NCBI GenBank assembly: GCA_029975215.1
Contig: JARKPO010000049.1
Location: 16,002 to 80,001 of the forward strand
Source: Levilinea sp.
GTDB taxonomy: Bacteria > Chloroflexota > Anaerolineae > Anaerolineales > Anaerolineaceae
DNA: 64,000 nt
Direction of reading: 5' to 3'
How positions within the stretch are numbered: the stretch's first letter is position 1; each line of letters opens with the position of its first letter. Made by a program: the position numbers and the translations under genes. This document shows, in pieces, positions 36,271 to 44,466 of this stretch. Under the pieces are notes generated by a model that had not been told where the DNA came from, searched no databases, and saw only the letters and a list, made by a program, of their open reading frames with translations.

Positions 36271-36415
36271 ACCTCGCCCGCCTTGCTTTAACCTCAGCTT
36301 GCCCAGTTTCTTACACTCGGCATCCCACATACCCATAACGAAAACAACAGAGCGCAAGGGTCAACGGCCTTTTGCCGCCGCTCCCCCTGCGCCCCGAAGA
36401 TCAACGCTGGAAGGA

Positions 36416-37393
36416 TTAGAAATCGTCCAATTCAGGCCGGTTTTGCAGCACGCCCTCAATTCGCTCCACCACATCCGGAGTCAATTTCGGCAAAACCGCC
36501 AGGGCCTTCAAATTCTCATGCACCTGCTCCACCCGGCTGGCACCGGTGATCACCGTGCTCACATTGGGGTTCAGCAAGCACCACGCCAGGGCCATCTGCG
36601 CCATTGAGCAGCCCAAATCATCCGCAATCGGCTGCAGTTGGCGGGCTTTTTCAATGGCTTCCGGCCGCAGCATGGTCTTGGCCAGCCATTCATACCCCGG
36701 CAGGCTCGCCCGGCTGCCCTGGGGCACGCCTTGGTTGTATTTGCCGGTCAGCAGGCCCGAGGCCAGCGGGCTCCAAATGGTGGTGCCGTAGCCCAGGTTG
36801 CGGAACAGCGGTTCGTATTCCACTTCGAAGCGGTCGCGGTGCAGCATGTTGTACTGGGGCTGCTCCATGCTCGGCGGGCGCAGGCCGTTGAGGCGTGCCA
36901 CCTTGTCGGCTTCGATGATATCCGCGGCGCTCCATTCGGAGGTGCCCCAATACAGGGCCTTGCCCTGGCGGATCACCTGATCCATCGCCCACACCGTCTC
37001 TTCGATGGGCGTGTTGCGGTCGGGGCGGTGGCAAAACACCAGATCCACATAGTCCAGCTGCAGGCGGCACAGGGCGTTGTTTACGCCCTCATAGACGTGC
37101 TTATACGACAGGCCGCGGTCGTTGGGGCCTTTGCCGCCCCAGAAAATTTTGGTCGAGACCACATAACTCTCGCGCCGCCAGCCGACCTGTTTAAGGACTT
37201 TGCCCATCACAATCTCGGCGTTGCCGTTGGCGTAGGTTTCCGCGTTATCAAAAAAGTTCACACCGGCTTCATAAGCCGCCACCATGCATTGTTCGGCGAT
37301 CTCCTCGCCCACCTGGCCCCCATACGTCACCCAGGCCCCCAAAGACAGTTCACTCAGTTTCAGCCCCCATTTACCCATCTTGCGGTATTCCAT
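36416..37393 (-). CDS. aldo/keto reductase (potassium-channel-beta-like)
   Basis: 325 residues, TIM-barrel AKR. The tetrad is present: Asp in [11 protein letters not shown] (with Tyr), Lys in [10 protein letters not shown] and His in FCHRPD. The form [18 protein letters not shown] and the F-W-G-G-K-G-P-N-D loop match the bacterial Kv-beta/YghZ group. It reduces aldehydes with NADPH; the natural substrate is unknown. AAAGGAGG lies before the ATG. Monocistronic with its own promoter. Confidence 0.85.
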   Translation of the reverse strand: MEYRKMGKWGLKLSELSLGAWVTYGGQVGEEIAEQCMVAAYEAGVNFFDNAETYANGNAEIVMGKVLKQVGWRRESYVVSTKIFWGGKGPNDRGLSYKHVYEGVNNALCRLQLDYVDLVFCHRPDRNTPIEETVWAMDQVIRQGKALYWGTSEWSAADIIEADKVARLNGLRPPSMEQPQYNMLHRDRFEVEYEPLFRNLGYGTTIWSPLASGLLTGKYNQGVPQGSRASLPGYEWLAKTMLRPEAIEKARQLQPIADDLGCSMAQMALAWCLLNPNVSTVITGASRVEQVHENLKALAVLPKLTPDVVERIEGVLQNRPELDDF

Positions 37394-37422
37394 GAAACAT
37401 CCTCCTTTACCGTAATAAAACC

Positions 37423-37451
37423 ATTATACTGTTTTGAATGGTGAAATTCAC
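37423..37451 (-). promoter_or_regulatory. promoter of aldo/keto reductase
   Basis: On the minus strand GTGAAT (37451-37446), 17 bases, TATAAT (37428-37423). The -35 is weak. Confidence 0.5.
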
Positions 37452-37493
37452 CCTGACCAGGTCGGTTTTCACCTACCTAACAAATCTCTTAAC

Positions 37494-38510
37494 TTAGCGG
37501 AAAGCCGCACGCGCAGCAATGGCCCCCACACCGACAAAATAATCATACGCCTCGCGGATAGCCTCGTCCGCCGGGCGCGGCGGGCCCAGGCGCAGTTCCA
37601 CACTGGCCTTGCGCCCATCCACATAAAACAGCCGCCCCGCCATGCGCAAAGCCAACACCGCTGAATGCAAAGTCAGGTATTGCGAAAACCATCTGGCCGG
37701 CAGCGCCAACCGCCGCGCCACCCCGGCTGGCAGCACCACCCCAGGCGGCTCCACCCCCGCAACGGCGGCAATCTTCTTCACCAGTTCCACCAGGGTCAAA
37801 TTCTCACCCGCCAGCAAATAGCGCTCTCCGCAGCGGCCGCGTTCCAGCGCCGCCAGGTGCCCCGCGGTCACATCGGCCGCATGCACCACGTTCAGCCCGC
37901 CTTCCACCAGGGCAGGCAGCCTGCGTTGGGCCACCTGCACCACCAGCGAGCTGTTGTGACGGTAAATATCCCCCGCGCCCATCACCAGGGTGGGGTTGAC
38001 GATGACCACATCCAACCCGGCGGCCACGGCGCGCTGGGCCTCCAACTCCGACAGATATTTGGCGTAGGCGTAAGGCCAGGACTGCGGTGGGTAATTCCAG
38101 GTGTGGTTTTCATCCATGCCGCTGCGCACTGTGCCGGCCAGCGGCCCCCCCTGAGGTACGCCCAGGGCTGCCGCCGAGCTGGTTAACACCACGCGCTGCA
38201 CCCCGGCCTGGCGGGCAGCCAAAAACACCGACCGGCTGCCCTCCACCGTCACCGCATACAGCCGCCCGGCGTCATGCCCATCCCCCAGCATGGCCGCCGC
38301 GTGGAAAACCACCTGCACATCCTGCATGGCCGCATCCAGTGTCTCCGGCTGGGTCAAATCCCCTTCCACCCGCTCCACGGGCAAATCTTCCAACAGGTGC
38401 ATATTGCTGGTGGGGCGGCGCAAAGCCCGCACCGTGTAGCCAGCTGCAAGCAGCCCGCGGCACAGCGCGGCCCCAATAAACCCCGTGGCTCCCGTCACCA
38501 GCACCCGCAT
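37494..38510 (-). CDS. NAD-dependent epimerase/dehydratase-family SDR
   Basis: 338 residues. The extended SDR motif GATGFIGAAL lies at the N-terminus (about 7-16). The Y-A-Y-A-K-Y segment (about 149-154) provides the catalytic Tyr and Lys, with Ser from LTSSAA upstream. It resembles dihydroflavonol-reductase or 3-beta-hydroxysteroid-dehydrogenase-like bacterial SDRs. The substrate is unknown. The start at 38510 has GGAG 8 bases before and lies 2 bases after the thiolase stop, so the two genes form an operon. Confidence 0.82.
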   Translation of the reverse strand: MRVLVTGATGFIGAALCRGLLAAGYTVRALRRPTSNMHLLEDLPVERVEGDLTQPETLDAAMQDVQVVFHAAAMLGDGHDAGRLYAVTVEGSRSVFLAARQAGVQRVVLTSSAAALGVPQGGPLAGTVRSGMDENHTWNYPPQSWPYAYAKYLSELEAQRAVAAGLDVVIVNPTLVMGAGDIYRHNSSLVVQVAQRRLPALVEGGLNVVHAADVTAGHLAALERGRCGERYLLAGENLTLVELVKKIAAVAGVEPPGVVLPAGVARRLALPARWFSQYLTLHSAVLALRMAGRLFYVDGRKASVELRLGPPRPADEAIREAYDYFVGVGAIAARAAFR

Positions 38511-38512
38511 GG

Positions 38513-39733
<1,221 letters not shown>

Positions 39734-39846
39734 GCCGAACCTCCCTGCAAACGGAATTTCGTGAATTGATTCATTCTACCATCAACGCCCCAGGCCCATT
39801 GCCAGAAAAATGGCGGTTTTTTCATCGATTGGTGACGTCTGGTATC

Positions 39847-39875
39847 TTGAAAACAAGGTCCATTTCGGCTAAAAT
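39847..39875 (+). promoter_or_regulatory. promoter of lipoprotein gene at 40004
   Basis: TTGAAA (39847-39852), 17 bases, TAAAAT (39870-39875). It predicts a leader of about 120 bases. Confidence 0.6.
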
Positions 39876-39881
39876 GAATTA

Positions 39882-40003
39882 ATAAGGGTCCATGTAGGTT
39901 GGGGCGGAAGTAGCAAAATTGGATCCCAATGAGCTGCATCGGTCCGGGAGTTTCCAACAAGGCTCACTAAGCCGAGAATCGAGTGACCATTGCAAGGAGT
40001 CGG
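39882..40003 (+). promoter_or_regulatory. structured 5' leader, class unknown
   Basis: No coding signal. Pairings: GTTGG (39918-39922 area) with CCAAC near 39955, TTGG-ATC-CCAA at about 39919-39931, GGCT-CACTA-AGCC near 39961-39973, and TCACT with AGTGA flanking it. The GGTCCGGGAG segment recalls the GGTCCGAGAG of ykkC-type RNAs but the rest does not fit. A regulatory RNA is plausible, not shown. Confidence 0.35.
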
Positions 40004-41575
40004 ATGAAGAAAGCCGCGTCCATCTTTTGGGTGTCTCTGGGTCTTCTCTTGCTGTTATTCACCGCTGCTTGCGGCCCAGAAGAGAATTTTTCGGATGATT
40101 CCCTGGGTTCATCCTACGCTGGTGATCCATTATTTCAATCTTATTACGATTCGCTGGGCGGTCAGCAGAGCTTAGGCGCCTTCATTTCCGATGTTATTCA
40201 AAAAGACGGGTTGGACTGCCAGTACACCGAAAACGCTCTGCTGTGTCACGACCCCCAGAAAAGATCCGACCAAGGATTCAGCCTGTACCCCCTGGGCCGT
40301 GAGCTGCAAATTACCGATGTGCAGGATGCCCAGCGGAAACCCGGCGATGCCGCCCAAACCAACAACGGCTTTTGGGTGTTTGCCCCCTTCGTTGAGCCAG
40401 CCCAAAAGTTCGGCGCGGGCAAGCCCCTGTCGCGCTATTGGCACGATTACGAAAATCAGCAAACCCAGCAGTGGTTTGAAACCGTGGGTTTTTACACCCG
40501 CTTTGACGACCCCACACAGCAAGTGCACCTGCTGCCCTATGGGCGCATGGCCTGTAAAGCCGAATGCGGCCCAGGCACGATTGTCCCAGACCTGGCCATT
40601 CCCCAACAGCGGTCAGCCAACCCCATCCTGGAACAGCTGGACCGCCTCCAAAATGCGCGCGTGTTGGGCCGTCAGCTGACAGACATGTACCAGGCCTCTG
40701 ACGGCTACCAGCAAGTTGTGTTTGAAAACGCGGTGGTCTTTTTAGATCCAACCAGCAATCAAATTTCCCTGCGCCCCCTCAGCCAACTGCTGAACCTCTA
40801 TTCCGATCTTCCCGGCCCTCCGAAATACAACCGCAAAGACAAAATGGTCTTTTACCCGCTCTCTGACGGCCGCGGTTTTCACGTACCGGTGGATTTTGAC
40901 AATTTTCTGAATCAGACCATCTCTGGTCAGGACTTGGCGGGCAACCCCATCAGCGCTGTGTATACCGTCTCCGACACGATCGCCCGCCAGAACTTTGAAA
41001 ATGTAGCCGTCGAATATCACCGCGACAGCCCCCCAGAATACCGGGTGCGGTTGGCCCCCATTGGGCGGCAGTACCTGGAGAAGTTCGGCCAGCCCACTGG
41101 CCCCAGCGCGCCACCCCCTGTCCAGCCCGAAGCACAGCCGCCCGCGGAAACACCCGCAGAACCCCAGCCCGCAGAAGCGCCCCAGGAATTGCCATCTGCT
41201 CCGGCTCCCCAGGAACCCCAGCTCGCTGAACCCTCCAAAAGCAGCGACAGCGGGCAACTCGGCTTCTTGTACCGTTCCGCGGCTGAAATTCAAGAAGGCA
41301 CCGATTTTAAAGTCTATCTGCTGGTCTTTGACAACATGAACCTGCGCCCGGCCAAAGGCGTCCGCGCGCGCATTGAGCTCAACGTGTTGGGTAAGACCAG
41401 CACCTATGAATACAAATTCCAGGCCACCAACAGCTACGGTTGGACGGCAGTGGTGGTGCCCCCCCTGCCCGACGCCGCTGACTCCAACGTGGTCAATTAC
41501 AAAATTTGCGTGGAGCAGCCCGCTGGCGAAGACATCTGCGAAGAAGATTCTTTCCTGGTGTGGAACCCGCGTTAA
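40004..41575 (+). CDS. large lipoprotein with duplicated N-terminal domain and beta-sandwich C-terminus
   Basis: 523 residues. The signal peptide ends in TAAC (Cys at about 23). Two related modules follow (about 45-115 and 205-265: L-G then F-I-S-D or L-T-D-M, a Tyr/Phe-rich strand, then L-x-P-L-G or L-R-P-L-S). A Pro/Glu/Ala spacer (about 360-410) leads to an Ig-like domain (about 420-523) with two Cys (about 499 and 507). AAGGAG lies 5 bases before the ATG. It is probably on the cell surface. The function is unknown. Its stop TAA overlaps the stop of the convergent LysM gene. Confidence 0.75.
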   Translation: MKKAASIFWVSLGLLLLLFTAACGPEENFSDDSLGSSYAGDPLFQSYYDSLGGQQSLGAFISDVIQKDGLDCQYTENALLCHDPQKRSDQGFSLYPLGRELQITDVQDAQRKPGDAAQTNNGFWVFAPFVEPAQKFGAGKPLSRYWHDYENQQTQQWFETVGFYTRFDDPTQQVHLLPYGRMACKAECGPGTIVPDLAIPQQRSANPILEQLDRLQNARVLGRQLTDMYQASDGYQQVVFENAVVFLDPTSNQISLRPLSQLLNLYSDLPGPPKYNRKDKMVFYPLSDGRGFHVPVDFDNFLNQTISGQDLAGNPISAVYTVSDTIARQNFENVAVEYHRDSPPEYRVRLAPIGRQYLEKFGQPTGPSAPPPVQPEAQPPAETPAEPQPAEAPQELPSAPAPQEPQLAEPSKSSDSGQLGFLYRSAAEIQEGTDFKVYLLVFDNMNLRPAKGVRARIELNVLGKTSTYEYKFQATNSYGWTAVVVPPLPDAADSNVVNYKICVEQPAGEDICEEDSFLVWNPR

Positions 41576-42537
41576 GGCCGCGCTTCCATTTCCCAGATCA
41601 CGCGGTGAATCCGCCGCCCCAGGCTGTACACCATCCCCCGAAACGCTGTTTTTCCACCGCCCGCCAGGGCGGTTTCGTTTTCCCAGCGCCGCACACCCAC
41701 CACGCGTCCATTCGCGTCCAGCGCGACCAGCGCCACCCATAACGTGTTTGCGCCGCCCTCCCCCACCTCCAGTTCCCCCTCCACCTGGGCGCTCAGACCA
41801 TCCTGGCTGATGGTCACGCGTTCATTATTCAAGCGCACCTCTGTGTAACGTCTGCCGCCCCCCACCGGCAGCGCCGAGCGCACGCTCACGCTCACCGACC
41901 CATCCACCTCCCAGGGCGGCGGGAAATACGCTGCCAAGGGCAGCCTTCCGCCCGCTGGCAGCCGATTTAGGGGCAGTTCTGCGCTCTGGGAACGCACCTC
42001 ACCCCCCACGCCCGCCTGCACCGTCATCAACGCCGAAACCCCCTCCACGGCTTGGTCGCCCGGGTTGCGCAGCATGGCAAAGCACCATGCGCCCCCTTCT
42101 GCGCTGCGCAGACAGTTCACCCGTCCAACGCGCAGCGCCACCGGTGTGGGGCTGGGCAAAATTCCTTCTTCCACTGCTTCGCCCTGCGCCGAGGGAGGGA
42201 TCACCAGAGACGCACCCACCACCAGCAGGCGCGGGTCTACCCCAGGGTTGGCTTCCAAAATCGCTGCCACGCTTACCCCATAGCGGTAGGCAATCCCACC
42301 CAAATCCTCGCCGCGGGCAATGACATGGCTGCGCGGGGTGGGGCTGGGTTCGGGGATGGGCGTGCTGCTCAGCGCGGCAAGGGGGGTGGGGGTTTGCGAA
42401 GCCGTTGGGGTTTGATACACCGCCAGCATCCCTGTGGGCAGGTCCGGCAGCGCGGCAGTGGGGCTGGCCTGTGGAGCGCAGCTCGCCGCCATCACCAAAA
42501 GCAGCAGCACCCCCCAGGATCTCCAAACGGGTCTCAT
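41572..42537 (-). CDS. LysM-containing lipoprotein
   Basis: 321 residues. The signal peptide ends in AASC (Cys at about 20). A Thr/Pro-rich spacer (about 40-68) precedes one LysM (about 70-113, with I-A-R-G-E-D-L-G-G-I-A-Y-R-Y-G-V). A C-terminal beta-sandwich (about 130-320) resembles the immunoglobulin-like FxLYD domain found in extracellular proteins. LysM should hold it on peptidoglycan. A TATAAT ends 6 bases before the ATG and no ribosome site is seen, so the message is predicted to be leaderless. Confidence 0.82.
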   Translation of the reverse strand: MRPVWRSWGVLLLLVMAASCAPQASPTAALPDLPTGMLAVYQTPTASQTPTPLAALSSTPIPEPSPTPRSHVIARGEDLGGIAYRYGVSVAAILEANPGVDPRLLVVGASLVIPPSAQGEAVEEGILPSPTPVALRVGRVNCLRSAEGGAWCFAMLRNPGDQAVEGVSALMTVQAGVGGEVRSQSAELPLNRLPAGGRLPLAAYFPPPWEVDGSVSVSVRSALPVGGGRRYTEVRLNNERVTISQDGLSAQVEGELEVGEGGANTLWVALVALDANGRVVGVRRWENETALAGGGKTAFRGMVYSLGRRIHRVIWEMEARP

Positions 42538-42543
42538 GTCGGC

Positions 42544-42549
42544 ATTATA
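42544..42549 (-). promoter_or_regulatory. -10 element of LysM gene, implying leaderless mRNA
   Basis: Minus-strand TATAAT (42549-42544), 6 bases before the ATG, which puts the transcript start at the start codon. TTGCGG is 19 bases upstream of it. Confidence 0.55.
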
Positions 42550-42592
42550 ACATGCCCATTAACCCCGTCCGCAAGATGTCCTCGCCTGCGTC

Positions 42593-42621
42593 TTGCCCCC
42601 ACCCTCAGCCTGTGCTAAACT
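42593..42621 (+). promoter_or_regulatory. promoter of TPR gene, implying leaderless mRNA
   Basis: TTGCCC (42593-42598), 17 bases, TAAACT (42616-42621), then only 6 bases to the ATG at 42628. Confidence 0.5.
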
Positions 42622-42627
42622 GATACC

Positions 42628-44448
42628 ATGCCGTCACCCGAAGAGACCATGTTTAACGAAGCCGTATCCGCCCTGAAAAAGGGCGATAAAGCCCGCGCGC
42701 GCGACCTGCTCACGCGCCTGATTAAACGCGTCCCCACCCAGCCCGATATCTGGCTGTGGATGAGCGCCGCGGTGGAAACCCGCCGCGAGCGCGTGTACTG
42801 CCTGAAAGAAGCCCTGCGCCTGGATCCTACCAACCGCACCGCCCGCCACGGCCTGATCCTGGCGGGTGAGCTGCCCCCCGACCCCACCCTGGCCATCCCG
42901 CCGGAGCTTCAGCGCCGCAACTGGGAATCGCAGCTGGCGGCCTTGCAGGTGCAGCCAGAGCGCGAACTGCTGGGCCTGTCGTGGAAACAAATTGCCCTCT
43001 ACGCGGCTGCGGCAGTGGTTGTCATCGCCCTGGTGACGGTGGGAATCCTCGGCCTGCGCCAACGCAGCACCCAGCGGGTGTTCATCCCCTCCTCCGTGCC
43101 CACGTACGGCCCCACCCCCACCTCGCTGCCCTCCCTGACCCCCGTTTTCCGCAGCCCTACCGTGCCTGCCGCAGGGCCCACCCCGCTGTGGATGCTGCTG
43201 GAAGCCACCTACACGCCCACCCCTCTGTACGTCAACACCCCCCACGCGCGCAGCGAAGCCTATTCTACCGCCATGCGCGCTTACGCCAAAGGCCAGTGGG
43301 CTGAAATGGAAGATTATCTTCAGCAAAGCCTGCGCGACGAGCCCAACGCCCCAGATTTGCTCTACTACATGGGTGAAACCTACCGCCAGCGCAAGGATAC
43401 CAAAACCGCCCTGCGTTATTACGAGCAGGCCATTGGCCAAGACCCCAACTTTGCCCCCGCCTATCTGGGCCGTGCCTATGCCTACCTTGCCAGTCAGCCG
43501 CGCCGCCTGCGCGAGGCTGAGCGCGACCTGAAAACCGCCGTAGAGGCCGACCCCAACTTTGCCGAGGCCTATCTTCAACTGGCTGTCCTCAACCTGGGCG
43601 CTAACGACCCGGAACAGGCCTTGCGCAATCTGGAAGCTGTCGGCCAGCTTCAGCCGGATTCACCCCTGCTGCATTTCTACCGCGCCAAGGCGTACCTGGC
43701 TCTGGGGGATATCGCCGAGGCCCGCGCCGCCGCTGAACAGGCCAACACGCTGGACAAAACCATGCTGGAAAGTTACCGTCTGCTCGCCGAAGTGTGCAGC
43801 GCAGACCAGGATCCCGAATGTACCCTACAGGCGGTGAACACCTACCTGCTGTATGAACCCAGAGATGCTCAGGCCCTGGCCTGGCAAGGCGGCGCCTATG
43901 CTGCACAGGATAATTCCGAAGCCGCTCTGGAGGCCTTCTCCCGTGCCCTGGAAATAGACCGCAGCCAGGCCGAAATTTACATCCAGCGCGGCGAGTTGTA
44001 CCGCGTTTTAGGTGATTATGACAAGGCTGTCGTGGATCTGACCCAGGCGATCGGCCTCAACCAGCGCTCTTACGCGGCCCAATCCACGTTGGGCAAGGTT
44101 TTCTTCGCCCAGGGCGATTATCAGCAGGTGTACAACCGTTTTGCCGCCGCCGAGCTGTATGCCGTCACCGACCTGCAAAAAGCCGAGGTGCTCTTCTACC
44201 GCGCCCAGGCGCAGGAAAAGCTCAACCGTGTGCTGCCCGCCATGCAGGATTATCAAAAGCTGCTGGCCATGCCCGCCGAGCTGTATCCTGAAGAATGGGC
44301 CGAACTGGCCCGCGAACGGCTGACCGCGCTCCACACGCCCACCCGCACCGCCGCCGTCACCACCCCCACCCACACCCGCCAACCCACGCTGACCCCGCGC
44401 CCCACGCAGACCCGCCAGCCCACCCATACCCACACACCCACCCCATAA
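42628..44448 (+). CDS. membrane-anchored TPR protein
   Basis: 606 residues. An N-terminal cytoplasmic TPR-like part (about 5-75), a membrane helix (about 121-145), a Thr/Pro linker, then a run of about eight TPR repeats (about 210-570, such as A-L-R-Y-Y-E-Q-A-I-G-Q-D-P-N-F-A-P-A-Y). A 30-residue Thr/Pro/Arg tail follows. The TPR array should be outside the cell and bind partner proteins. It lies 18 bases before the degenerate PBP, so the two may work as a complex. No ribosome site is seen before the ATG. Confidence 0.82.
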   Translation: MPSPEETMFNEAVSALKKGDKARARDLLTRLIKRVPTQPDIWLWMSAAVETRRERVYCLKEALRLDPTNRTARHGLILAGELPPDPTLAIPPELQRRNWESQLAALQVQPERELLGLSWKQIALYAAAAVVVIALVTVGILGLRQRSTQRVFIPSSVPTYGPTPTSLPSLTPVFRSPTVPAAGPTPLWMLLEATYTPTPLYVNTPHARSEAYSTAMRAYAKGQWAEMEDYLQQSLRDEPNAPDLLYYMGETYRQRKDTKTALRYYEQAIGQDPNFAPAYLGRAYAYLASQPRRLREAERDLKTAVEADPNFAEAYLQLAVLNLGANDPEQALRNLEAVGQLQPDSPLLHFYRAKAYLALGDIAEARAAAEQANTLDKTMLESYRLLAEVCSADQDPECTLQAVNTYLLYEPRDAQALAWQGGAYAAQDNSEAALEAFSRALEIDRSQAEIYIQRGELYRVLGDYDKAVVDLTQAIGLNQRSYAAQSTLGKVFFAQGDYQQVYNRFAAAELYAVTDLQKAEVLFYRAQAQEKLNRVLPAMQDYQKLLAMPAELYPEEWAELARERLTALHTPTRTAAVTTPTHTRQPTLTPRPTQTRQPTHTHTPTP

Positions 44449-44466
44449 GAAAGCTCCCGCTTCGCC

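Noticed and set aside
39895..39960. ykkC-type (guanidine/ppGpp/PRPP) riboswitch before the lipoprotein
   Set aside because: Only GGTCCGGGAG resembles the family; the ACACGG and AAAAGCCCGGGAGA parts are missing.
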